NCBI RefSeq assembly: GCF_002008315.2
Contig: NZ_MVDG02000001.1
Location: 1,178,001 to 1,242,000, forward strand
Length of the DNA: 64,000 nucleotides
Reading direction: 5' to 3'
Origin: Arthrobacter sp. KBS0703
GTDB taxonomy: Bacteria > Actinomycetota > Actinomycetes > Actinomycetales > Micrococcaceae
Below the pieces are notes generated by a model that was not told the DNA's origin, searched no databases, and worked only from the letters and a program-made list of their open reading frames with translations. The position numbers and the translations under genes are program-made. Below, in pieces: positions 38,739 to 47,824 of this stretch (the stretch's first letter is position 1; every line of letters begins with the position of its first letter).

Positions 38739-39890
38739 GTGACCGATAATTCCGCAATTGTCATCGAGGAACCCAAAACTGAAGACCGCAGCATGCTCGC
38801 CAGAGCGCGCCGCATCGTCGTCAAGGTAGGATCGTCGTCTCTTACGAGCATTAAGGGCGGAATCTCAGAGGAAGCGCTGACCGAACTCTCGGATGCGCTG
38901 GCCGCCAAGTGCAATGACGGAACTGAAATCATCCTGGTTTCTTCCGGTGCCATCTCGGCAGGACTGGCACCCCTGGGCCTGGCAAAGCGCCCGCGCGACC
39001 TTGCCACCCAGCAGGCCGCTGCCAGTGTGGGCCAGGGCCTGCTCATGGCCCGCTACACCCAAGCCTTCGGCGCCCACGGCGTGACCGTGAGCCAGGTGCT
39101 GTTGACCGCGGATGACCTGATGCGGCGCAGCCACCACCAGAACGCGTTCCGGGCACTGAACCGACTGCTGAACCTCGGCGTCGTGCCCGTGGTCAATGAG
39201 AACGACACCGTCGCGACCCACAAGATCCGCTTCGGCGACAACGACCGGCTCTCTGCCCTCGTGGCACACCTGGTCCGGGCTGACGCGCTGGTGCTGCTCT
39301 CCGACGTCGACTCCCTTTATGACGGACCGCCCTCCAAGGGCGCCAAGCGCATCCCGCAGGTCGACGGCCCGCAGGACCTTGAAGGTGTGTCCATCGGCAG
39401 CCCCGGCAAGGCCGGAGTGGGCACCGGCGGCATGCAGACAAAGGTCGAGGCCGCCACTATGGCTGCCGATTCCGGCATACCCGCACTGGTCACGTCCACG
39501 GCGAACGCAGCCGCTGCCCTCGCCGGGGAGGATGTTGGCACCTGGTTCACCGTGAACGGCGGGCGCAAGTCCGTGCGCATGATGTGGCTCGCCCACCTCG
39601 CGCACGTGGAGGGCCGGCTGATTCTTGACGACGGCGCTGTGCGGGCCGTGCGGGACAACCGCACCTCGCTGCTCCCGGCGGGGATTTCGGCCGTTGAGGG
39701 CACCTTTGAAGCCGGCGACGCCGTCGAAATGGTTTCCGCCGCGGGTACCGTTATCGCCCGCGGCCTGGTGAACTATTCGTCGGCTGAACTGCCGCAGATG
39801 CTGGGCCGTTCCACCGTGGAGCTGGGGGAGTCCCTGGGGCGGGGCTTCGACCGTGAAGTTGTTCACGTTGATGACCTGGTTCTGGTCTAA
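38739..39890 (+). CDS. proB: glutamate 5-kinase
   Basis: 383-aa first enzyme of proline synthesis, phosphorylating glutamate. Amino-acid kinase domain: RIVVKVGSSSLT, LVSSGAISAGL, NENDTVAT, FGDNDRLSA, VGTGGMQTKVEAA. C-terminal PUA domain from about residue 285 (LILDDGAVRAVRDNRTSLLPAGI). The start is uncertain: GTG 38739 follows AGGAG by 13 nt; ATG 38718 would overlap the obgE end and lacks an RBS. Followed by proA after a promoter-sized gap. Confidence 0.94.
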   Translation: MTDNSAIVIEEPKTEDRSMLARARRIVVKVGSSSLTSIKGGISEEALTELSDALAAKCNDGTEIILVSSGAISAGLAPLGLAKRPRDLATQQAAASVGQGLLMARYTQAFGAHGVTVSQVLLTADDLMRRSHHQNAFRALNRLLNLGVVPVVNENDTVATHKIRFGDNDRLSALVAHLVRADALVLLSDVDSLYDGPPSKGAKRIPQVDGPQDLEGVSIGSPGKAGVGTGGMQTKVEAATMAADSGIPALVTSTANAAAALAGEDVGTWFTVNGGRKSVRMMWLAHLAHVEGRLILDDGAVRAVRDNRTSLLPAGISAVEGTFEAGDAVEMVSAAGTVIARGLVNYSSAELPQMLGRSTVELGESLGRGFDREVVHVDDLVLV

Positions 39891-39916
39891 CGGGCCGGCT
39901 CGCCTAGACTTGAATG

Positions 39917-41266
39917 ATGACTGAGGCACTGATGAACCAAGCAGCAGAGACATCCAACGACGCTACGCAGGTCCCCTCCATGCCCGAAAACAGCCAGCCC
40001 TCACCCGCTGAGGTCGAGGCGGCGGTGTATGCGATCGCTGACCGGTCCCGCCTGGCTGCCCGCAGCATGGGCCGCGCAAACCGGGCTCTGAAGGATCAGG
40101 GGCTCCGCGCCATCGGGGCGGCCCTGCTGGAACGCAAGGCCCAGGTCCTTGCTGCCAACGCCAAAGACGTTGAGGCCGGCCGCGCGAATGGCACCTCGGC
40201 GGCCCTTCTGGACCGCCTGACCCTGACTGAGGCCCGGATCGAGGCCCTCGCCGCAGCACTCGACAACCTCGCTGGACTGCCGGATCCCGTCGGCAATGTG
40301 GTCCGCGGGCAGACCCTGCCCAACGGCCTGCGGCTTCGGCAGATCAACGTTCCCATGGGCGTCGTGGCGGCCATTTATGAAGCACGCCCCAACGTGACCG
40401 TGGACATCGCCGGTCTGGCGCTGAAGAGCGGCAACGCGGTGATCCTTCGCGGCGGCACCGCCGCAGCCGCCACCAACGAAGCGCTGATCCTGGTGCTTCG
40501 CGAGGCCCTCGAGTCCGTGGGCCTGCCGGCCGATGCCGTGCAGACGGTGGACCAGTACGGCCGCGAAGGGGCCAACGTCCTGATGCGCGCCCGCGGGCGC
40601 GTGGATGTGCTGATCCCCCGCGGCGGCCGGGAGCTGATCCAGACGGTCGTGAACAACTCATCGGTGCCGGTTATCGAAACGGGTGAGGGCAACGTCCACA
40701 TCTTTATCGACGAATCCGCCAGCGAAGACATGGCCGTGGAGATCCTCCTCAACGCCAAGACGCAGCGGCCCAGCGTCTGCAACACAGTGGAGACGCTGCT
40801 GGTCCACTCCGGCTCAACCGTTCTTCCGGCCGTGGCTGCCGCCCTCAGCAAGGCCGGTGTCCGGCTGCACGCCGATGACCGGATCCGGGCGGCGCTTCCC
40901 GCGTCGGTGGAGTCCGTGCCCGCCACGGACGAGGACTGGGCCACGGAGTACATGGATCTGGACCTTGCCGTCGCCATGGTGGACAGCCTGGATGAGGCCG
41001 TGAAGCACATCCGCACCTGGTCCTCCGGCCACACGGAGGCGATCCTGACCAACGACCTCGGGAACGCCGAGCGCTTCATTGCGGAAATCGACTCCGCGGC
41101 GGTCATCGTGAACGCGTCCACGCGGTTCACCGACGGCGGCGAATTGGGCCTGGGCGCCGAAGTCGGCATCTCCACGCAAAAGCTGCATGCCCGCGGACCG
41201 ATGGGCCTCACCGAACTGACCACCACCAAGTGGATCGTGCAGGGCGAGGGCCAGGTCCGCGTCTAG
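39917..41266 (+). CDS. proA: glutamate-5-semialdehyde dehydrogenase
   Basis: 449-aa second proline enzyme, reducing glutamyl-5-phosphate with NADPH. Aldehyde-dehydrogenase fold: VPMGVVAAIYEARPNVTVDIAGL, LRGGTAAAATN, IPRGGRELIQTV, GEGNVHIFID, catalytic Cys in RPSVCNTVETLLVH, and STRFTDGGELGLGAEVGIST. TAGACT at 39905-39910 lies 6 nt before ATG 39917 (ATG 39914 overlaps), so proA has its own leaderless promoter in addition to any read-through from proB. Confidence 0.96.
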   Translation: MTEALMNQAAETSNDATQVPSMPENSQPSPAEVEAAVYAIADRSRLAARSMGRANRALKDQGLRAIGAALLERKAQVLAANAKDVEAGRANGTSAALLDRLTLTEARIEALAAALDNLAGLPDPVGNVVRGQTLPNGLRLRQINVPMGVVAAIYEARPNVTVDIAGLALKSGNAVILRGGTAAAATNEALILVLREALESVGLPADAVQTVDQYGREGANVLMRARGRVDVLIPRGGRELIQTVVNNSSVPVIETGEGNVHIFIDESASEDMAVEILLNAKTQRPSVCNTVETLLVHSGSTVLPAVAAALSKAGVRLHADDRIRAALPASVESVPATDEDWATEYMDLDLAVAMVDSLDEAVKHIRTWSSGHTEAILTNDLGNAERFIAEIDSAAVIVNASTRFTDGGELGLGAEVGISTQKLHARGPMGLTELTTTKWIVQGEGQVRV

Positions 41267-41343
41267 CAACGCGGTAACATAGAACAGAAGTCCTGAACGG
41301 CGGGAATGTCCGCCGTCGTCATCCTTTTATCCTAGGGGAGAAC

Positions 41344-41568
41344 ATGCTGCTCCAGCAGATCGCTGCGTCCGTTGCCGAACATGAAGAAAGGGCGCCGATG
41401 TTGGCCGAGCCATGGGTCTTTGGCGTGTCGATCTTTTCCATCCTGCTGATCCTCATGTTCATCACCCTCTCCTACACCAACCTGGGGAACCGCCACACGG
41501 CGGTTGACGAGCATGCAGACCCGCACCGCCAGCATCCCAACAAGCACGATCACGGCCAGGGTCACTAA
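41344..41568 (+). CDS. small single-pass membrane protein with His-rich tail
   Basis: 74-aa protein: a short amphipathic start, one membrane helix (about residues 24-46, [21 protein letters not shown]), then a hydrophilic tail with seven His among the last 22 residues. Good ribosome binding site (AGGGGAGA) before ATG 41344, and TAACAT at 41275-41280 as a likely -10. It overlaps the most upstream nadD start. I do not recognise a family; the tail could bind metal, which is inference. Confidence 0.72.
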   Translation: MLLQQIAASVAEHEERAPMLAEPWVFGVSIFSILLILMFITLSYTNLGNRHTAVDEHADPHRQHPNKHDHGQGH

Positions 41569-42238
41569 CATTCCTGCCGCATTGCGCCACCACGGTTCGG
41601 AACGCCGGCTGCGGCTGGGCGTGATGGGTGGAACCTTCGATCCCATCCACCACGGTCACCTCGTTGCCGCCAGCGAGGTGGCCGCGAAATTCGGACTGGA
41701 CGAAGTGGTCTTCGTACCCACAGGCCAGCCGTGGCAGAAGTCCAGCAAGAAGGTCAGCGAACCGGAGCACCGCTATCTCATGACGGTGATTGCCACGGCG
41801 TCGAACCCGCGGTTTACCGTCAGCAGGGTCGACGTCGACCGCCCGGGTCCCACGTACACGATAGACACGCTTCGTGACCTGCGCACCCAACGGCCCGATG
41901 CCGATCTGTTCTTTATCACCGGAGCGGACGCCCTGGCTCAGATCCTGTCGTGGAAAGACATTGACGAGCTCTGGTCCCTGGCCCACTTCGTTGGAGTCAC
42001 CCGGCCGGGTCACGAACTGGACGGCATGGGCCGGAAGGACGTCAGCCTCCTTGAGGTACCGGCCATGGCGATCTCATCGACGGACTGCCGCGCCCGCGTG
42101 GCCGCCAACAATCCGGTCTGGTACCTCGTGCCGGACGGGGTTGTCCAGTACATCGCAAAATACGGCCTCTACGCCGCTTCGCCGGCCCAGAACAGCAGCT
42201 CCGCGCTTACCCGAGACAGACGAACCAGCCAGCACTGA
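41513..42238 (+). CDS. nadD: nicotinate-nucleotide adenylyltransferase
   Basis: About 215-241 aa. Adenylylates nicotinate mononucleotide in NAD synthesis. Signature [20 protein letters not shown] (nucleotidyltransferase HxGH) and the C-terminal [12 protein letters not shown] (ISSTxxR). The start is unclear: family N-termini begin a few residues before IPAALRHHG, where this sequence has GTC and not GTG; ATG 41513 lies inside the end of the upstream gene, implying coupling. A non-standard start near 41561 is possible. Confidence 0.9.
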   Translation: MQTRTASIPTSTITARVTNIPAALRHHGSERRLRLGVMGGTFDPIHHGHLVAASEVAAKFGLDEVVFVPTGQPWQKSSKKVSEPEHRYLMTVIATASNPRFTVSRVDVDRPGPTYTIDTLRDLRTQRPDADLFFITGADALAQILSWKDIDELWSLAHFVGVTRPGHELDGMGRKDVSLLEVPAMAISSTDCRARVAANNPVWYLVPDGVVQYIAKYGLYAASPAQNSSSALTRDRRTSQH

Positions 42239-42249
42239 ATGAGTTTTAG

Positions 42250-43583
42250 ATGAGTCAGGAACAGCCACCCGTCCGCAGCCGCCGTGAACTACGGAAGGCC
42301 AGAGATGAAGCCCTGGGTAAGAACCAGGACGCCGGCACCACGGGTGCCGGCGGGGTAGCTCCTGCCTCGAAACAGCCGGCTAACACCGGCAAGAATGATG
42401 CTCCACGCAACGGCGAGGCCTTAGGCCCGGACAGCACGTCCCACCCCGGCATGGCCACCTCTGGCAAAGCCACCGGGCGCGTCCGCCGGGTAGCCCCCGG
42501 TCCCGTGGATTCCGTGCCGGCCGGCTCCGCTGCTGAGCGTTCGTCCCAGATCCGGGCCAGGGACCGTGCGGCCCTGCGAACCATCAAGGAACTGGCGGAA
42601 AAGGAAGAGCAGCTGTCCGGAGGCGGGCCGCCCACGCGCCGCCAGCTCAGGCTGATGCAGCTTAAGGAACAGGCTGTCACCTCGGCCATCGCCGTGGTCC
42701 CGCCTGCGGCAGCCGGTCCCGATGTGGCGCCTGCTCAACCTGGTGTGGCCCCCAAGGCTGCCCCGGCGCCCGCTGACGATGCTGTGCAGAAGCGTAACCC
42801 CAGCGCCGAGGACGGGGCCGGCGGCGGACGCGCGCCGGCCGCCGAGCCGGCGGGGCCGATGGGCGGTGAACTGCCCGACGGCATGACAGTCGAGCAGGCC
42901 CTTGAAGCACGCTCACTCATCGCCGCGCAGGCCGAGAACCAGATCGCCAAGATGGAACACATCGCGGCCACGGACCCCGAAGCCGTGGACCCGGAGATCC
43001 TGGCCGAACAGATTGCCCTCGCGGAACGGGCGGCCTGTCTCTTATACACATCTTGGCCAAACAGAAACTGGCTGAACAGAACACGCCGGCGCAGCCGCAC
43101 AACGGCCCGTCCACCGCCAGCAACCTCGCCATGGTCACGCCCCTGGAGTTTGTCCAGGTGCCGGGCGTCGACCGTCCGGTGATGAAGCGTCCGGCCACCT
43201 CGTACGTTCCCGTGGTGACCAGCCCCGGGCCCCGCGTGCCGGCACGGGGAAAACGGCCATCCAAATCTGCCCGTTCCGCCGGAAGCACACCGTCAACGGG
43301 CAGGTCACGGGTCATTGCCCGCGCCGAGGCCGCCGCACGTGCGGCCGCGGGATCCGCGGCAGCGCCGCAGAATGCAGCCTGGGACGCGGAGGCGGGCGAG
43401 GATTTCACCGCGCTCCCTCCTGTGGCCGCGAAGTCCGCGTACGGTCTTGACCCCCTGGATGCTGCCACGGCCGGCCTCGGCCGTGCACACCGGCTCAGGC
43501 TCCTCCAGGTCGGGGTGCTGGCCCTGGGGGCCATCGCCCTCATCGCCGGCGTCATCATGATCATCAGCGGTCTCTCGCGCTGA
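42250..43583 (+). CDS. conserved hypothetical disordered membrane-anchored protein, interrupted by adapter
   Basis: Long low-complexity protein between nadD and rsfS. N-terminus SRRELRKARDEAL, then Ala/Pro/Gly-rich disordered sequence, a helical region (EQALEARSLIAAQAENQIAKMEHIAATDPEAVDPEILAEQIALAERAA), and a single C-terminal membrane helix (LLQVGVLALGAIALIAGVIMIISGL). At 43035-43053 a 19-bp Tn5 mosaic end interrupts it and the frame changes. Removing 19 nt alone does not restore the frame, so some genomic bases are also lost or added there. No known domain; function unknown. Confidence 0.72.
43035..43053 (+). other. embedded Tn5 mosaic-end adapter (artefact)
   Basis: Exact 19-bp CTGTCTCTTATACACATCT within the hypothetical gene, read as CLLYTS. 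Fourth adapter site in the window. Confidence 0.95.
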
Positions 43584-43630
43584 CTTCAGCAACGTTCCAC
43601 CACACGTTTTACACCACTACAAGGAGTCCC

Positions 43631-44032
43631 GTGACTGCATCTGATTCATCCATCGCCACCGCCCGACACGCAGCAAGGGCGGCGGCCGACAAGATCGCCC
43701 AGGACATCGTCGCCCTCGATGTTAGCGAACGCCTCGCCCTGGCAGACGTTTTCTTGATTGCCTCCGCACCGAGCGAGCGCCAGGTCAACGCGATCGTCGA
43801 CGGCATCGAAGAGGAGCTCATCAAGAAGGACCTCCGCCCGGTCCGCCGTGAAGGCCGTTCCGCCGGCCGCTGGGTCCTGCTTGACTACTCCGACGTCGTG
43901 ATCCACGTCCAGCATGAGGAAGACCGCGTCTTCTATGCGCTTGAGCGGCTCTGGAAGGACTGCCCCGTAGTGGACCTGCAGCTGGGCGACGACACCTCGG
44001 CAAAGGCTACTGCTGCCTCCGAGCAGGAGTAG
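43631..44032 (+). CDS. rsfS: ribosome silencing factor
   Basis: 133-aa RsfS/Iojap protein that binds L14 and blocks subunit joining under starvation. Conserved blocks: IVALDVSERLALADVFLIASAPSERQVNAIVDGIEEEL, GWRVLLDYSDVVIHVQ-like region (here GRWVLLDYSDVVIHVQHEEDRVFYALERLW). GTG start with AAGGAG 7 nt upstream. Follows nadD and the hypothetical gene, a widespread nadD-rsfS arrangement. Confidence 0.95.
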   Translation: MTASDSSIATARHAARAAADKIAQDIVALDVSERLALADVFLIASAPSERQVNAIVDGIEEELIKKDLRPVRREGRSAGRWVLLDYSDVVIHVQHEEDRVFYALERLWKDCPVVDLQLGDDTSAKATAASEQE

Positions 44033-44172
44033 GCCAGCAGCGAACGGCACCGAATATGCCCGATTTGGAATTTTCGGAATCGCTGTTCTAAGATATTTGA
44101 GTTGCTTCGGAGGGATCCGGACAAAGGACAGGCCTGAGGCGAGAGCTGATGGCGTCGAAGCGGCGAAAATAA

Positions 44173-44245
44173 GGGGCTGTGGCGCAGCTGGTAGCGCACC
44201 TGCATGGCATGCAGGGGGTCAGGGGTTCGAGTCCCCTCAGCTCCA
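44173..44245 (+). tRNA. tRNA-Ala (anticodon GGC), copy 1
   Basis: Acceptor GGGGCTG pairs with CAGCTCC, including the G3:U70 pair that identifies alanine tRNA. Anticodon loop ATGGCAT gives GGC; T arm GGGGTTCGAGTCCCC; discriminator A. CCA is not encoded. Identical to the copy at 45415. Confidence 0.97.
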
Positions 44246-44251
44246 CCCAGG

Positions 44252-44290
44252 AAACCGCCGGAACACGACTTAGGTCTGTTCCGGCGGTTT
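44252..44290 (+). terminator. terminator after tRNA-Ala copy 1
   Basis: AAACCGCCGGAACA (44252-44265) with TGTTCCGGCGGTTT (44277-44290), then TTCTTTTC. Confidence 0.88.
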
Positions 44291-44445
44291 TTCTTTTCTC
44301 TCGTCTTGACGCAGCGTCGACGGGTACGGCAGCCGACGGCGTCCGGAAACTACCGCAACGTGCACGCCTGGACCCCACCGGTTAGCGCAGCGCCCCGGGA
44401 CCGATATGATTCCCTGCATCAGGTGCGTTTTCAAAGGGGGGAGAC

Positions 44446-44772
44446 ATGGACGGGGCCGGACAGCTGGACCTCAGGACGCGCCGCGGCTGGATCTGGTTGA
44501 TTGTCGCGGGATTTTCCGTGTTGGTCGCGGGGATCATCGTCGGTTTGCAGAAAACCGGACCACTTTGCGGCAGCCCGCTGCTGCCGGAAAGCCGCTCCGC
44601 TGAGATCTTCGACTCGCTCCGGCGCGGCTCCAAGGCCGCCGCGGAGTGTTACCGGAATATCGATTCCGCGTCGGTTCCGACGTGGGGCCTCATCGCCCTT
44701 GGTGTCGTCCTGGTCCTCGCCGCAGTCGTCATCCGTGTCATCAACATCAACCGCAGCTCCGTCGGCCTCTGA
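44446..44772 (+). CDS. small two-helix membrane protein, unknown function
   Basis: 108-aa protein with two membrane segments (about residues 17-34, IWLIVAGFSVLVAGIIV, and 80-98, TWGLIALGVVLVLAAVVI) joined by a loop with two Cys (PLCGSP and AECYRN) that could form an extracytoplasmic disulfide. RBS GGGGGAGA before ATG and -10-like TATGAT at 44405-44410. Sits between the two identical tRNA-Ala genes. No family recognised. Confidence 0.75.
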   Translation: MDGAGQLDLRTRRGWIWLIVAGFSVLVAGIIVGLQKTGPLCGSPLLPESRSAEIFDSLRRGSKAAAECYRNIDSASVPTWGLIALGVVLVLAAVVIRVININRSSVGL

Positions 44773-44787
44773 GACCCTGGCGTGGGT

Positions 44788-44817
44788 GGTCCCCGGCCGC
44801 ATCTGCGACCGGGGACC
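44788..44817 (+). terminator. hairpin after the small membrane protein
   Basis: GGTCCCCGG (44788-44796) with CCGGGGACC (44809-44817), then TTTG. Confidence 0.8.
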
Positions 44818-45414
44818 TTTGCGGGAGGGACAGTCCGTGCGCTGTCTGCTGCAGTTGCGCGACAATGCGCCTTGGCGTTCTGTAAAAGCCCACCGCCCAA
44901 TAGGCAGCCTTAGCGTGTCCCGGCATCCCTTCCGGTCTATGAGGGGATCTGTGCCGACTTACGTGATCTCCTGTTTATCCTGCGGGGCCGGCTACTGGTG
45001 GTGCAGCCTGCCCATAAGGACGTTTTATCACCGCAAGGACAGTCTGGCAATGCGCCCCACGCGGCCCGTGCATAGTGCCTTGAGGCCGTCCGTTGATAAG
45101 GGACGGCGGCGGCTGGGGGAGCCACCCGGGTCTCAGACAGGCGGCACCGCCGCCGGCCCAGCCCCGGTGATTACTTCCAATTATGGTCCTAACTTGCGAG
45201 CGACAACAGCGGCGCAAGCGCGCTGAGAGCCGGGTAGGGGCGGTCTCCGAAACAGGCTTCGCGTTCACTCAGCGGCCACGCTTTTCGGTCCGGGACTGCG
45301 GCCATTCTGCCCGTGGCGTACATCACAATCTGCCGATTGGCTTACGGCCCGATTCTGGATTACGCTAGTCAGGTTGCTTCCGGGAAACGCAAAACACTCC
45401 CGGAGAAACGGTTT
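44818..45414. other. gene-free stretch between the tRNA-Ala copies
   Basis: About 600 bp in which I see no supportable gene: open frames lack start signals and family resemblance. It includes GC-rich inverted segments around 45100-45160 and must hold the promoter of tRNA-Ala copy 2. Confidence 0.5.
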
Positions 45415-45490
45415 GGGGCTGTGGCGCAGCTGGTAGCGCACCTGCATGGCATGCAGGGGGTCAGGGGTTCGAGTCCCCTCAGCTCCACCA
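45415..45490 (+). tRNA. tRNA-Ala (anticodon GGC), copy 2
   Basis: The 73-nt body is identical to the copy at 44173, but here CCA is encoded (45488-45490). A related hairpin terminator follows. Confidence 0.97.
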
Positions 45491-45493
45491 AAG

Positions 45494-45533
45494 AAACCGC
45501 TGGAACAAGGGCTAAGCCCTGTTCCGGCGGTTT
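45494..45533 (+). terminator. terminator after tRNA-Ala copy 2
   Basis: AAACCGCTGGAACAAGGGCT (45494-45513) pairs with AGCCCTGTTCCGGCGGTTT (one wobble), then TTTCTTT. Homologous in position and outer stem to the terminator of copy 1. Confidence 0.9.
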
Positions 45534-45669
45534 TTTCTTTACCGAAATCCAACGCGACTCGGCAGTCTTATCGGCCGCCTTTGGGTGCTGAGGCCACTGC
45601 GCCTGACCCGGCCTCGGAAGCGAGGCCTCCCCGCTTGGGCCTGCCGGACGCTCTCGTAAAGTAAGTAGG

Positions 45670-46284
45670 GTGAGCACCAGAATCAGCCCGTACGATGCGT
45701 GGCAGCGCCTCCTTGAAGGCAACGCGCGTTTCGTCACGGGAGATTCGCTGCACCCGAACCAGAACGCCTCCCGGCGCAGCGCTCTGGTGAACACCCAAAG
45801 CCCGTTCGCCGTCATCTTTGGCTGTGCGGACTCACGTCTGGCCGCGGAGATCATCTTCGACGTCGGCCTCGGTGACGTCTTCGTGGTGCGCACGGCCGGT
45901 CATGTGATCGACGACGCCGTTCTGGGTTAGCTCGAGTACGGCGTCTCGGTGCTCAAAGTCCCTCTGATCGTCGTCCTCGGACATGACAACTGCGGTGCCG
46001 TCACCGCTGCGAAAGACGCCGTGGAAACGGGGGAGGTGCCGCTGGGCCACATCCGCGACCTGGTTGATCGGATCACCCCGTCGGTGCTGAGCTCGCTGCG
46101 CCAGAACAAGACGAACGTCAACGACATGGTCGTCGAACACGCCAAGCAGACGGTGGGCCGTCTGCTGGACGGCTCACGGGTGATTTTCGACGCCGTGGAC
46201 AATTACTCCGCCGCGGTGATCGCCGTCGCGTGCCGGCTCGAAGAGGGCAGGGCGCAGCTCGTCTCCGTATCTGGCGTCCTCTGA
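45670..46284 (+). pseudogene. beta-carbonic anhydrase with in-frame amber codon
   Basis: Beta-class carbonic anhydrase (reversible CO2 hydration). The whole 205-codon frame is open except for TAG at 45928-45930. Before it: YDAWQRLLEGNARFVTGD and the zinc/dyad motif FGCADSRLAAE, then VVRTAGHVIDDAVLG. After it: LEYGVSVLKVPLIVVLGHDNCGAV, with the His and Cys zinc ligands. Homologues have Ser in this G-S-L-E-Y position, so TCG to TAG is a one-base change. The stop separates the ligands, so the short product could not bind zinc normally. TAAAGT at 45657-45662 lies 7 nt before GTG 45670 (leaderless). Confidence 0.88.
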
Positions 46285-46620
46285 AGCTGGCGAAACCCTG
46301 CGCCAACCTGAGGACGGAGCGTAATCCGCAGCTGAAGGGGCAGGCAAGGTCCGAGACTATGGACGGGAGCGGCAAGCAGTCTTAGGCTAAGGGAGCGTGA
46401 CGGAGCCTTTGGGCTCCGGGGGGCAGCCCAATTGGGGGAGGCCTCGAACGCCGCTGGCGGCAGCATGGCAACGTGTCGTCGCCGGCACCTAATCTTGCCA
46501 TATCGGGCGCCGGGCTGACGCGCCAGCCTGGGCAGTTTGCGTACTCCCGTTGGCGCCGGCGCCGGACCGCGCGGCATTTCTCGCCAGATGTGTAACGACT
46601 TGCCCCAACCCGGAAACTAA
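46285..46620. other. gene-free stretch after the carbonic anhydrase
   Basis: 336 bp with no gene, tRNA or clear hairpin terminator that I can support. Confidence 0.5.
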
Positions 46621-47156
46621 GTGCTTGAGCGGGCAATCCACCCGCTAACAAAGCGCTTCCAGGCAGCCGAAAGCGTAGCCGCCAGCGTGACATCCACTGC
46701 GACGGCAGCCACCCGGGCCGGGAGGGTCCTCCCTGGCAGCCCCTTGAAGCGGTCGTGTCTGACGGTACCGGCGATGACCTCTTCCGCGTCTCGAGCGGCG
46801 CCGACGGCATCGGCTGCACAGCGGGCCCCGTTAACCGCACCGTGCTGGACAAGGCAGCTGTCCCGGGAATGCGTGAAACCGATGGCACCATGCCGATGTT
46901 CGAGTTCGCAGTGGAAAATGCCGGCAGTGAAGACTGGTACACCGTGATGGTCGGCCATCCCAGAAACCTGGAGGAGGGCGCCACCTCGTCGGGCTGTGCG
47001 TTGCTCGCCATGGGAAACGGGGGCGCTCAAACCGGGGTCGTCTTCAACCAGCCGCCGCGGCCGGCCTTCCCGAGCCGCGATGCAGCCAAAGCCTGGATGG
47101 CCACGGAACAGTACGCCCAGCTCAAGGCGCTGATGATAAGCCTGACTTACTCCTGA
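46621..47156 (+). pseudogene. hypothetical protein with probable frameshift
   Basis: The well-formed part is the last ~130 residues from about 46750 (VVSDGTGDDLFRVSSGADGIGC...MPMFEFAVENAGSEDWYTVMVGHP...QYAQLKALMISLTYS), a compact domain I do not recognise. It can start at GTG 46755. Upstream, the adjacent frame from GTG 46621 encodes a plausible N-terminus (Ala/Thr-rich) that would join if one C were added to the CCCC run near 46741. I therefore list the joined span of about 178 aa, but the frameshift is inference. Confidence 0.45.
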
Positions 47157-47259
47157 CCTTCGTGGATCCGTGAGGAAAAATTCACCTGTGATTCGGCCGG
47201 CGCGGCCGTTACGGGGCCTAGGATGAACCTCGTCATCACAACTACGCATGGGGGAATAT

Positions 47260-47748
47260 ATGACTTACCAGCAGCCATATCCGGCACAAAACGTCCAAGG
47301 GTCCGAACCGCCACTCTGGGCGCCCCTCTACGGCGCAACCTTCCAGCAGGCCGTTCGACGTTTCTTCAAGAAGTACACCGTCTTCCACGGGCGGGCCAGC
47401 CGCAGCGAGTACTGGTGGTGGGCACTCGTCTCATTTGCGGTGTCGATCGTCCTGCAGATCCTGATCAGCACCGGAACTGCAGGGGCTACGACGTCCGCGT
47501 CCGGGGCTGTCACCTCCGCTCCCGGACCCGGCCTGTTTATCGGCGGCGCCCTCGCCGTCGTGTTCGGCCTGGCAACCATCATCCCGTCCCTGGCGCTGGG
47601 GGCGCGGCGGCTCCACGACGTCAACCTCAGCGCCTGGCTGATGCTCGTGGCGCTGGTGCCGTTCCTCGGTGGCCTCGCGCTTCTAGTGATGACGATTCTT
47701 CCGTCCAATCCGGCAGGGCAGCGGTTCGACCAGCCTGGCGGCATCTAG
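47260..47748 (+). CDS. DUF805 domain-containing membrane protein
   Basis: 162-aa inner-membrane protein of the DUF805 (YhaH-type) family. Signature FKKYTVFHGRASRSEYWWWALVSF, three hydrophobic segments, and the closing GARRLHDVNLSAWLMLVALVPFLGGLALLVMTILPS. Start ATG 47260 has GGGGGA upstream; ATG 47248 would place the RBS inside the gene. -10-like TAGGAT at 47219-47224. Family role unknown. Confidence 0.9.
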   Translation: MTYQQPYPAQNVQGSEPPLWAPLYGATFQQAVRRFFKKYTVFHGRASRSEYWWWALVSFAVSIVLQILISTGTAGATTSASGAVTSAPGPGLFIGGALAVVFGLATIIPSLALGARRLHDVNLSAWLMLVALVPFLGGLALLVMTILPSNPAGQRFDQPGGI

Positions 47749-47791
47749 GCCAGCCGGACCACAAACCGGTCGAGCAGTAAGTCAGCGTTAA

Positions 47792-47824
47792 AGAAGGGGC
47801 GGCACACGTTGTGCCGCCCCTTCT
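47792..47824 (+). terminator. 15-bp hairpin after the DUF805 gene
   Basis: AGAAGGGGCGGCACA (47792-47806), 3-nt loop, perfect complement to 47824. Confidence 0.85.

Noticed and set aside
44173..45490. Integrated element with tRNA-Ala as attachment site
   Set aside because: No integrase or recombinase between the copies, and both copies are complete genes with their own terminators, which is better explained by gene duplication.
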